A DNA stretch of 64,000 nt from Dethiosulfovibrio peptidovorans (GTDB lineage: Bacteria; Synergistota; Synergistia; Synergistales; Dethiosulfovibrionaceae), in the NCBI GenBank assembly GCA_002748665.1, contig PDTB01000021.1:94356-158355 (forward strand), in the 5' to 3' direction. Of this stretch, positions 8,035 to 15,482 are shown piece by piece. Both the position numbers and the translations under genes were made by a program. The first letter of the stretch is position 1. Every line of letters begins with the position of its first letter. Below the pieces are notes generated by a model. It saw only the letters and a list, made by a program, of their open reading frames with translations, made no database searches and was not told where the DNA came from.

Positions 8035-8682
8035 GGGAACCTCTGGGGTGTGCATATTTTGAAATCTGAGCAGACCCAAAAAGCCATGGACCAGAAAAGA
8101 GGACGAGTCAGGCTAAACAAACGTTAAAGTGAGTTTCCCGCACCATCGACTTCCTATGCAAGAGGACTTGTAGCGTCAACAGAATAGATCGCTTCTGATC
8201 CCATGATCAAGTATTAGAATTGAGTGATGATGGTATAGGCCAGCTTCCGCAGGCACTATTGTAGTGGGGCTCGCACTTTACCAGCCCTTCAAAGTATCAA
8301 GGCTCCTGTATGGTCTTGCCATCAGGGGTGCTTTCTTCCGCAAGGAGGTTTCGTTGTATCAGGAGAGCACTGTAAGAACCCTGGCGTAACCCCGTACACA
8401 TTCGTTCTCCTCGAAATGAAGACCGACAATCTAACTCGTAGCGTCGTCAGCCAATCGAAAGGATAAGCGTCTATCTGAACCAAATCCTCGAAACATCTTC
8501 TTCTTGTCCTGCTGTCATCTCTCCTCGTATAGCCCTGTCGATAACCGTCGCTTTTGTAACTCCCTGTGTGCTCAATAAAATATCTCTCCTCATTCCACTA
8601 TCGTGACACAGGAGAGGTAGTTTCACTGTCCCTCTTAGGGATAACCGTGTCGTTGTCCCGTGACAGGCAACGACATATAAGC
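8035..8682. other. Gene-poor region, probably decayed mobile-element remnant
   Basis: It opens with GGGAACCTCT (8035-8044), identical to the left end of repeat copy A, but the following bases differ. No intact gene is supported in about 640 bases; all frames are broken by stops. A conceptual frame around 8240-8400 has faint transposase-like character, too weak to claim. An inverted repeat TGTCGTTG / CAACGACA lies at 8648-8655 and 8668-8675, just before the promoter of the GntR gene. Confidence 0.4.
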
Positions 8683-8711
8683 TTGACAAAAAATTCTGAG
8701 GATGTAGTATG
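8683..8711 (+). promoter_or_regulatory. Candidate promoter of the GntR gene
   Basis: A perfect TTGACA at 8683-8688 is followed, after 16 bases, by TAGTAT (8705-8710), which matches 4 of 6 consensus positions. It is 70-100 bases upstream of the GntR start. A perfect 12-bp palindrome overlaps the expected transcription start. Confidence 0.5.
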
Positions 8712-8713
8712 TA

Positions 8714-8725
8714 GCCAATATATTG
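8714..8725. promoter_or_regulatory. 12-bp palindrome, candidate GntR operator
   Basis: CCAATATATTGG is a perfect dyad located directly after the candidate -10 element, a position where a dimeric repressor could block its own promoter. Regulators of the FadR (FCD) subfamily bind short palindromes of this size, but this exact sequence is not a site I recognise. Confidence 0.4.
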
Positions 8726-8782
8726 GTTGAATATCGCCCCCTCCACAGCCTGTGAGTTCTCAAGTGATAGGAGCGCGAAAAG

Positions 8783-9430
8783 ATGTCCCAAAAATCTGAT
8801 CAAGCATATGACGTTATAAAGCGGGGAATTCTCTGCGGAACAATTTCCAGTAAAAAACCGATTTCTGTGGGTAGCTTGGCTTCCGAGCTTGGAGTGAGCA
8901 GAACCCCCGTTCGGGATGCCCTCCAACGGTTGCAGACAGAGGGGTTTGTGCAGATTTTTCCTAACCAAGGTGTAATGGTTCAAAATCTTACTTCTGCAGA
9001 AGTAACGCAAATGTATGAATTACGTATCGCCCTTGAGGGGTACCTTTTGCGCCGTAGTATAGGGCTTTTTTCAAAAAAGGACATTGCCTCTCTAAAGGAG
9101 CTGCTAGAGTTGCAACGAGAAGCTATGGAGAGGAATGATTCTTATGCATTTATGCGTTTTGATAATGCACAGCACTTATACATTCATAAGGTTTATTATA
9201 ATCCCTTCATTTTTGACGTCCTTAACCGGATGGCAGATCGGATTTTTTACGGAGGAGTGCAGGCTTTGAAAATGCCCGGACGGATGGAGGCTACTTACAA
9301 GGAGCATGTCAGTATCGTGGAAGCTATTGAAAAAGGTGATGTGGAAGCGATCCTTTTAGCTCTTGAAAATCATTTTACCCATGGACTAAGTTCAACAATC
9401 AGCTCTTTTAATCAAGGTGTTTTAAGTTAG
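8783..9430 (+). CDS. GntR-family transcriptional regulator (FCD/FadR subfamily)
   Basis: 215 residues. The N-terminal winged helix-turn-helix (about residues 1-75) includes 'GSLASELGVSRTPVRDALQR', the classical GntR recognition region. The rest is an all-helical FCD effector domain, where 'RIALEGYLLRR' and the later His ('EHVSIVEAI') are in family position; such domains usually bind a small organic acid, often with a metal. Because the TRAP transporter genes start 47 bases downstream on the same strand, it very probably controls uptake of that transporter's substrate. A palindrome at 8714-8725 suggests autoregulation. Confidence 0.9.
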   Translation: MSQKSDQAYDVIKRGILCGTISSKKPISVGSLASELGVSRTPVRDALQRLQTEGFVQIFPNQGVMVQNLTSAEVTQMYELRIALEGYLLRRSIGLFSKKDIASLKELLELQREAMERNDSYAFMRFDNAQHLYIHKVYYNPFIFDVLNRMADRIFYGGVQALKMPGRMEATYKEHVSIVEAIEKGDVEAILLALENHFTHGLSSTISSFNQGVLS

Positions 9431-9477
9431 GCTGTGGCACATATATTTTCAATTATTAGAGGAGGTGTAACGTAGCA

Positions 9478-10476
9478 ATGTTGAAGAAATGGTTTGTTGT
9501 TTTTGCGGTATTTATGGCAGTTTCTTTTTCTGTGGCTCTTTGTCCTGTCGAGGCTTCTTTTAATAAGAGGTTGAAGTTTGGCGTGGCTGTTTCCAAGAAC
9601 TCCACGTGGTACCAAGGGGCCAAAAAGTTCGCAGAGCTTATTAATGAGAGGACGGAAGGAAGATTTGTCGTAGATATTTTCCCGAGCGACCAGTTGGCGG
9701 CAGGAAATATCATCAAGGGGTTAGAGCTTCTGCGAATGGGGGTGACGGATATCGACATGCGCTCCACCATCATCTATACCACCGTGGACCCCAAATTTAC
9801 GGTCCCTCTCATGCCCTGGATTCTACCTTCCTACGAGAAAGCTGATGAGGCCATGGGGGGCAAGGGTGGAGAAATGCTCTTCAATCTCGTTAGGAAAAAC
9901 GGTATTGAACCTCTTGCCTTTGGAGAATCGGGGTTTCGTCAGATTACGAACAATAAGCACCCTATTGTGGCTCCTGAAGATCTTGCTGGACTCAAGATTC
10001 GAGTTCCTACTATAAAAATGTATATAGCGCTCTTTAAGGCTCTGAAAGCTGATCCCACATCCATTAATTTTGGAGAGCTTTTTGCGGCTTTACAGCAGGG
10101 AACGGTAGATGGGCAGGAGAATCCTCCAGATGTTATTGTCTCTGCAAGGATACAGGAAGTTCAGAGGTACATGACTCTCTGGAATGCATCGTATGATCCC
10201 ATCATCATGAGTGCCAGCAACAAGTTCTGGAAATCCCTCTCTTCGGAAGAGCAGGGCGTATTCTTAAATGCTGCGCAGGAAGCTATGGCGTACCAGCGAG
10301 CACTTGCCCGTGAGAAAAACAAGGAACTCATAAAAACCTTTGCGGAAAAGATGGAAATCACCACTCTTACGCCCGAGCAGATCAATGCTTTTCAAAAGAA
10401 GGCTGCCCCCGTCTATGAGGAATACAAAAAAATTATTGGTACAGAGCTGTTAGAGGCCTTTGGGTATTCTGAGTGA
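9478..10476 (+). CDS. TRAP transporter substrate-binding protein (DctP family)
   Basis: Periplasmic solute-binding protein of a TRAP transporter, delivering an organic anion to the membrane complex. 332 residues with a signal peptide (hydrophobic 'WFVVFAVFMAVSFSVAL', cleavage near 'VEA'). DctP-family features: 'RFVVDIFPSDQLAAG', the conserved Arg in 'LAGLKIRVP' that usually binds the substrate carboxylate, and 'ELFAALQQGTVDGQENP'. The start ATG follows AGGAGGTG. It is first in the order P-Q-M and is separated from the membrane genes by a perfect hairpin, which should raise its expression over theirs. The substrate is unknown, probably a carboxylic or sugar acid. Confidence 0.93.
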   Translation: MLKKWFVVFAVFMAVSFSVALCPVEASFNKRLKFGVAVSKNSTWYQGAKKFAELINERTEGRFVVDIFPSDQLAAGNIIKGLELLRMGVTDIDMRSTIIYTTVDPKFTVPLMPWILPSYEKADEAMGGKGGEMLFNLVRKNGIEPLAFGESGFRQITNNKHPIVAPEDLAGLKIRVPTIKMYIALFKALKADPTSINFGELFAALQQGTVDGQENPPDVIVSARIQEVQRYMTLWNASYDPIIMSASNKFWKSLSSEEQGVFLNAAQEAMAYQRALAREKNKELIKTFAEKMEITTLTPEQINAFQKKAAPVYEEYKKIIGTELLEAFGYSE

Positions 10477-10485
10477 TAATTGAGA

Positions 10486-10517
10486 AAGCTAAGGAGAAGC
10501 TCGCTTCTCCTTAGCTT
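10486..10517 (+). promoter_or_regulatory. Intercistronic hairpin between TRAP binding-protein and permease genes
   Basis: AAGCTAAGGAGAAGC (10486-10500) and its exact reverse complement GCTTCTCCTTAGCTT (10503-10517) form a 15-bp palindromic stem. No T run follows, so it is more likely an mRNA-stabilising or attenuating element than a terminator. The position fits the known way of making more binding protein than permease. Confidence 0.7.
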
Positions 10518-10535
10518 AAAGAGGGAGTGTCCCCT

Positions 10536-11012
10536 GTGAAATGGTTTGACCGCATAGAAGAGGGGCTTCTTGTATGTTCTCTTTCTGTTATGGTTATAAT
10601 TAATTTTGGGAACGTGCTTTCACGGTATATTTTCCACGCCTCATGGTCTTTTTCAGAAGAGTTGCTGGTGATTTTTTTTGTCTATAATAGCTTTTTGGGT
10701 GCTGCGCTTGCTTGTCGTCGGGGAGCTCACATGGGTTTTACGGTTCTTACGAGTGTCTTTCCCGAAAAGCTGAAGAAGAGCTTTGTTGTTTTTTCAACGG
10801 TTATCAGCCTTATCCTAATGGGGGTGCTTGTCCTTTATGGAGCCGAGATGGTCTGTGGGCAGGTGGAGTATGAACAGAGAACACCTGCTTTAGGGCTTCC
10901 CGAAGCTGTGGCAGGTTTTTCCGTTCCTTTCGGAGCTTTGCTAATTGCCATTCGCATGGTTCAGGCCTGCGTTGCGGAGCTTCGTCAAATCCAGAGTTTT
11001 TCCGAGAAATGA
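10536..11012 (+). CDS. TRAP transporter small permease (DctQ family)
   Basis: Small membrane subunit with four predicted helices, about 158 residues, partner of the large permease that follows. It has the DctQ pattern: a helix around 'VMVIINFGNVLSRYIF', then 'WSFSEELLVIFFVY' with the conserved Glu pair, and a late 'PEAVAGFSVPFGALL'. I choose GTG 10536 because AGGGAG (10522-10527) is at the right distance; a GTG at 10527 is also in frame. The stop lies 16 bases before the large permease start. Confidence 0.88.
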   Translation: MKWFDRIEEGLLVCSLSVMVIINFGNVLSRYIFHASWSFSEELLVIFFVYNSFLGAALACRRGAHMGFTVLTSVFPEKLKKSFVVFSTVISLILMGVLVLYGAEMVCGQVEYEQRTPALGLPEAVAGFSVPFGALLIAIRMVQACVAELRQIQSFSEK

Positions 11013-11028
11013 AAATGGGGATAGAGTC

Positions 11029-12318
11029 ATGAGTCTCGGGATCAGCCTTTTTGGAGTTTTTTTTCTTCTCCTTTTTGCAGGAGTACCCATAGCGATCGCT
11101 CTTGGTATGGCGGCAGTGGCATCGTTTTTTTCCCAGGGATTTCCGCTTTCAGTTCTTCCGACGGTAATCTATGCTTCTCTCGGAAAATTCACGCTTCTCG
11201 CTATTCCTTTTTTCATCTTAGCGGGAGTGATTATGGAATATGCGGGAATCTCTAAACGCCTCGTTCGCCTTGCGGATGTTTTCGTAGGACATGTCCGAGG
11301 TGGTTTGGCAGTTATTACTGTGATTGTGGCGTGTTTTTTTGCGGCTATTTCCGGCTCTGGCCCTGCCACTGTTGCAGCTGTGGGTACTATTCTAATCCCT
11401 GCCATGATAAATGCTGGCTACAATAAGGGGTTTGCAGCTTCCCTTATGGCGGCATCGGGCAATGTGGGTATCATTATTCCTCCTAGCATAGCTTTTGTAA
11501 TCTATGGTGTATTGGCAGAAGTTTCCATAGGCCGTCTTTTTATGGCAGGCATCGTCCCGGGAATATTGCTCGGATTCTGTCTTATTGTTGTGAGTCTTCT
11601 GCTTCTCAGAAAGAACAAAGATAATCTTGTATGTCGCGAGGCTTCCACGTGGACAGAAAAATGGCAGGCTTTTCGAGATGCTCTTTGGGGGTTGTTGGCT
11701 CCCGTGATCATCCTCGGAGGAATTTATGGGGGTATCGTAACGCCTACAGAAGCCGCTGGTATTGCTGTAGTCTATGGCCTCTTCGTAGGAGTTTTCGTCT
11801 ATCGGGAAATCCGCCTGAAAGATTTGAGGAGACTCTTGGTAGATGCTTCTATGGGATCTGCGGTGGTCATGTTCATTATTGCTTTTGCTAGTGTTTTTGC
11901 CTGGGTTCTTACAACAAGTCATTTTGCTAGAGATATTTCCGAACATCTTCTCTCCATTACCACGAACAAAGTTCTCCTGTTGCTCATAATAAACGGCATA
12001 TTACTTATAGCAGGATGTTTTATTGACGCGGCTTCGGCATTTTATATCTTTTTGCCTATCATGTTGCCCGTTATTCAGAAAATTGGAGTTGATCCCATCG
12101 TGCTTGGCGTTTTTATGACCATGAACCTTGCGGTGGGAATGACGACACCCCCGGTAGGATTGGATATCTTTATGGCGAGCAATATTTCTGGAGTTTCCCT
12201 GAAGGAAGTCTCGATCAAGGTAATGCCTTTTATGCTGGCAAGCCTTGTGGCGGTTGTCCTTGTCACCTTTTTCCCATGTTTTTCACTTTGGTTGCCGAAC
12301 CTGATGGGAATAAAATAA
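11029..12318 (+). CDS. TRAP transporter large permease (DctM family)
   Basis: 429-residue multi-helix ion-coupled transport subunit (12 or so segments) that uses a sodium or proton gradient to move the substrate handed over by the binding protein. Typical DctM motifs: 'AAISGSGPATVAAVG', 'ASGNVGIIIPPSIAFVIYG', 'GGIYGGIVTPTEAAGIAV' and 'GMTTPPVGLDIFMA'. ATG 11029 gives a start at the first helix; the frame remains open upstream into dctQ, but that part has no homology character. It completes the P-Q-M set beginning at 9478. Confidence 0.93.
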   Translation: MSLGISLFGVFFLLLFAGVPIAIALGMAAVASFFSQGFPLSVLPTVIYASLGKFTLLAIPFFILAGVIMEYAGISKRLVRLADVFVGHVRGGLAVITVIVACFFAAISGSGPATVAAVGTILIPAMINAGYNKGFAASLMAASGNVGIIIPPSIAFVIYGVLAEVSIGRLFMAGIVPGILLGFCLIVVSLLLLRKNKDNLVCREASTWTEKWQAFRDALWGLLAPVIILGGIYGGIVTPTEAAGIAVVYGLFVGVFVYREIRLKDLRRLLVDASMGSAVVMFIIAFASVFAWVLTTSHFARDISEHLLSITTNKVLLLLIINGILLIAGCFIDAASAFYIFLPIMLPVIQKIGVDPIVLGVFMTMNLAVGMTTPPVGLDIFMASNISGVSLKEVSIKVMPFMLASLVAVVLVTFFPCFSLWLPNLMGIK

Positions 12319-12343
12319 ACTTGCAGTTGAGAGGAGAAATCGA

Positions 12344-13159
12344 ATGCGTCTTTCCATCGTAGCGGAAAATTCTACGACCTCCCCTTCTCTTACTCCGGAG
12401 TATGGGTTGAGTATGCATCTTGATCTGGAGGGGCTCTCGATTCTTGTCGATACGGCGCAGGGTATAGGCCTTTTCTCCAATGCTTTCAAAATGGGGATTG
12501 ACTTGAGGCGTTTGGATATGGTGGCCTTGAGTCATGGGCATTTTGATCATGTCGGGGGGTTTGCTTCCCTGTACTCTTATTGTGGATCTATTCCCCTCTG
12601 GGGGCATCCGAAAATCAACTCCTTGCATTGCAGGCTTGAGGGAGAAAAAAAACGTTTTATTGGATTCCATCTAAATAAAGATGCCGTGGATTTTCACCCG
12701 GTGCAGGGATGTGTGGAAATTGCACCACAAATGTGGGCTTTGGAGATCCCCAAAGAGAGACGAAACCCTGACTTCGTACATACGCCACCTCATCTTGTAC
12801 AGGAGATTTCTGGAGGTGAGAGCATTCTGGATCCCTTTGAGGATGATATTTCCTTCGTTGTAGAAGGGAGAAGAGGGTTAAGTGTGCTCCTTGGATGTGC
12901 TCATGCGGGGGTCGTTAATGTCCTTGAAGAGGTGTCTCATTTTTTTGGGACTCGTGAGTTTTTTTCCGTGACGGGGGGAATGCATCTTTCAAGGTTAGAG
13001 GGGGGAGCCCTTGAAAAGATTGTAAAAATACTGGCAAAGAAATTTGTGGTGCGTCATTGGTTCCCATGCCATTGTACAGGATTCTCTGCGGCTTCCATGC
13101 TGGCCGTGCAGGGACAAAATGTGAATTGGGGACATGTGGGAACTGTTGTCGACATTTAA
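12344..13159 (+). CDS. Metallo-beta-lactamase-fold metallohydrolase
   Basis: 271 residues. The metal-binding signature is 'LSHGHFDHVGG' near residue 62, and later ligands are probably in 'LLGCAHAGVVN' and 'VTGGMHL'. The arrangement is that of the group annotated as 7,8-dihydropterin-6-yl-methyl-aminobenzene phosphate synthase-like proteins, whose real function is mostly unproven. It lies 25 bases behind the TRAP permease with a good site (GAGAGGAG), so it should be co-expressed and could act on the imported compound, for example as a lactonase. That role is inference from position only. Confidence 0.82.
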   Translation: MRLSIVAENSTTSPSLTPEYGLSMHLDLEGLSILVDTAQGIGLFSNAFKMGIDLRRLDMVALSHGHFDHVGGFASLYSYCGSIPLWGHPKINSLHCRLEGEKKRFIGFHLNKDAVDFHPVQGCVEIAPQMWALEIPKERRNPDFVHTPPHLVQEISGGESILDPFEDDISFVVEGRRGLSVLLGCAHAGVVNVLEEVSHFFGTREFFSVTGGMHLSRLEGGALEKIVKILAKKFVVRHWFPCHCTGFSAASMLAVQGQNVNWGHVGTVVDI

Positions 13160-14008
13160 GTCGCCTCGTTGGCCTGGTGCTGCAGGACCTTTGGGATAAC
13201 GCAATGAATTTTCAGCTCAGAGAGAGGCTGTTCGTCGGGAGCTTGCTTCTCCTTTCCCTATAAGCAAATGCCCTGATGTCGTGTCATATGATTTTTTCGA
13301 GAGCAACTGTCAAGCTCCCTCTGAATTGAGAGAGTAATCGTTGACTAGGTAGCTTTTGTATCTCAAGTCTGCAAAGGTTTACGGGGGTAGAGATGTCCTT
13401 TTGTCGTCTCAGTGGTCTCTGTGATATTTGTCGTACGTCTGCGGTACTCTTCCTTCGGGATGAGTGTTGGCTTGGTTACTTGAAACGTCCCCCTTGCGTA
13501 GGGTACAGATTAATAAGTACATGTCCGAAAGATTGTGTTCGGCCTCAGAGACGATGCGTCTGTCGTAAGAAGGAGGGATGTGACACTGAACGATTTTCCT
13601 CAAACAACATTTACCGTATACGACTCAACCTGAAGTGTTGTAAAGAGCGCAGATTTTGCGTGAATGCTCTCATTTTGAAGCTCCCTACAGATATGATGCT
13701 TTTTGATGAGCTGAAACGAGAGGAGTACAGGGTGTTGGGGAGCGATACGCAGTTTAGGGAAAGTCCAGCGAAGTCAAACGGAAATAAAGACTTCGCCGGA
13801 TAATGAGCCGCCTATAGAGGACGAGGTATACGCTGATGGTTCTGTGATTTTCCTGATGATGAAACTCAGCAAGGTTCTTCGGGATCTTTTTTGCAGCTTT
13901 TTCAAATATCTTGTGGAGAGTAGAAATGAGGTTTTTATGATTTGTGATGACAAATAAGCCCATTCTCCCCCTCTGCTCGAAAACATCTGAGGTCTCTTCA
14001 TCAGTTTC
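13160..14008. other. Long intergenic region without recognisable genes
   Basis: About 850 bases between the metallohydrolase and the convergent IclR gene. Open frames up to 136 codons exist (13393-13803), but their predicted products are Cys/Arg-rich, lack ribosome-binding sites and resemble no family. On the minus strand, short frames near 13754-13963 look like debris of a lost gene. No tRNA, clear terminator or repeat copy was seen. Confidence 0.4.
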
Positions 14009-14764
14009 TTACTTAGCTTGCTCCCATATGCCTAAGTTCATGGAAATTCTAGAACACGTGTCTTTGAGCTCAGGGATGAGTTCCCGCATCGACTGTTCGT
14101 CGAATCTGACTGTTGGAGCCGCTACGGACAGACAGCCAAAAATCCTGTGGGGGGGTTCGAATATCGGTACTGCTACGGATATAACCCCTTCTTCTCTCTC
14201 CCCATGGCTTAGAGCATATCCGTCTTTTCGAATGGCTGTGAGTTCTTGGAGAAAGGAGTCTCGATCAGTTATGGTCGCTCCGGTTATGGGGTAGGCTTTT
14301 GCGATTTCTCTGAGGGCGTATGCTTCATCCGAATAGGCCAATATACATTTTCCTCCTGCTCCTGCCCACAAGGGGAAACGGTCTCCCACTCTTACGACGC
14401 AAGACATGAAAAGGAGGCTCTCTACATGTTCGTAGCATACTCGATAATCATTCTCAAGCACATAGAGAGTGACGGCCTCCTTTGTTTTGTCCCGTATTTG
14501 TTTCATTAGGGGATAGGCATATTTTACCGCTGAAATATTATCCTTCGCCAGAAAACCATAATGATAGAGCTTAGGCCCCAGATAATAAGACTTGTTTTTT
14601 TTGTCTTTTTTAATAATTTGAAGGGCGAGAAGAGAGTTCAGTAGTCTGGACGTCGTGCTGGTCGAAAGGGCTACCTTCTCGGAGATGTCTTTCAAGGTGA
14701 GATGTGTTGAGTCCAAGGTAAAACAGTCTAAAATTGAAACGGCTCTATCTAAAACTCTTATCAA
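14009..14764 (-). CDS. IclR-family transcriptional regulator
   Basis: 251 residues. The N-terminal helix-turn-helix is 'LTLKDISEKVALSTSTTSRL', followed by the IclR effector domain with 'VGDRFPLWAGAGGKCILAY' and 'GYALSHGEREEGVISVAVP', where a small aromatic or keto acid normally binds. It is divergent from the large catabolic operon starting at 15483, so it is the likely regulator of that operon; many IclR proteins control aromatic, shikimate/quinate or glyoxylate catabolism. The start shown is TTG; the frame stays open upstream past a GGGAGGG, so the true start may be a few codons earlier at a rare codon. Repeat copy B sits in its upstream region. Confidence 0.9.
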   Translation of the reverse strand: MIRVLDRAVSILDCFTLDSTHLTLKDISEKVALSTSTTSRLLNSLLALQIIKKDKKNKSYYLGPKLYHYGFLAKDNISAVKYAYPLMKQIRDKTKEAVTLYVLENDYRVCYEHVESLLFMSCVVRVGDRFPLWAGAGGKCILAYSDEAYALREIAKAYPITGATITDRDSFLQELTAIRKDGYALSHGEREEGVISVAVPIFEPPHRIFGCLSVAAPTVRFDEQSMRELIPELKDTCSRISMNLGIWEQAK

Positions 14765-14838
14765 TTTTTCACTGGTATTTTTGATAGCAAATCCCTCCCA
14801 TGTAACGATATCCCAGATTTTATATAACAGTTGCTACA

Positions 14839-15095
14839 GGGCACCTCTAAAAACCTAACATCCGAGTTTCCCGGCCTCAGGTCGTTCCGCCAAAGCCCTG
14901 TCTCGCCTAAACGTATTCTTTGACCTGCCTGCTTCGTACCGTCGCCTCGAAGGGCACCTCCTGTGCCCTCTCGACTGGGACGACATCCGCCTCGTCCCAG
15001 TCGATACCGTCACGACGGCAGGTCAAAAATACGAACCTCGAATGGGCTCCGTCGAAACGACCTGAGGCGAGTTTCTGCGTTTTTTAGAGGTTCCC
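14839..15095 (-). repeat. Foldback repeat, copy B
   Basis: The best-preserved copy (257 bp), reversed relative to copies A and C. The ends GGGCACCTCTAAAAA and TTTTTAGAGGTTCCC are inverted repeats. The two halves remain alike inward: CCTCAGGTCGTT and AGCCC recur in both arms, and GACCTGCC (plus strand) is mirrored by GGCAGGTC. At the centre CGACTGGGACGA / TCGTCCCAGTCG is a perfect 12-bp stem, next to a second small stem GGGCAC-CTCCT-GTGCCC. It lies between the IclR gene and the catabolic operon, so it may influence either promoter. Confidence 0.85.
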
Positions 15096-15310
15096 TAATA
15101 TTCCTGCCCCAGATTGAACGAGGGGTGAGCCGTATATGGCTTTGCGATAAGAAGCTAGTGATTAATTGTTGGACTTTCTAGAGCTTAGTGACGAGGGAGA
15201 AGGACAACTTCAGAACCAATGTCTTCCCTATCTTTTTTAGGACATAACGATCCTAAACGGTGTTGGCAGAAAGATCAAGCCGATAGTCTCTGATATATTG
15301 TCTGAATTCC
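15096..15310. other. Intergenic region upstream of the catabolic operon promoter
   Basis: No gene is supported. The stretch between repeat copy B and the candidate promoter is AT-rich with short frames only. An IclR operator would be expected here or just downstream, but no unambiguous palindrome stands out; TGGTGGAAC / GTTGCCACA (about 15355-15375) is an imperfect dyad. Confidence 0.35.
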
Positions 15311-15339
15311 TTGACATTAGGGGGGAGTTGATGTATGTT
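15311..15339 (+). promoter_or_regulatory. Candidate promoter of the catabolic operon
   Basis: TTGACA (15311-15316), a 17-base spacer and TATGTT (15334-15339) form a good housekeeping-type promoter, with the same -35/-10 pair as the rpoB promoter at 51756. It would give a leader of about 135 bases before the TPP-enzyme gene. Confidence 0.55.
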
Positions 15340-15482
15340 TTAAATATGTCCCATTTGGTGGAACTTGTTGCCACAGAGTGGTATTTTGGCGTTATAGAGA
15401 ACTATGCTGCTTTGTTAGCTGTTTGGGACGTGACGAAGTTGAGCATGAATAGCAAGGCATCACAACACAGGAGGGAATCTGA

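Noticed and set aside
8471-9010. 179-codon open frame on the minus strand
   Set aside because: It is antisense to the start of the GntR gene, which has clear family motifs; the minus-strand product has no recognisable pattern.
13393-13803. 136-codon open frame on the plus strand
   Set aside because: Cys/Arg-rich product without domain pattern, no ribosome-binding site, and located in a decayed intergenic zone.
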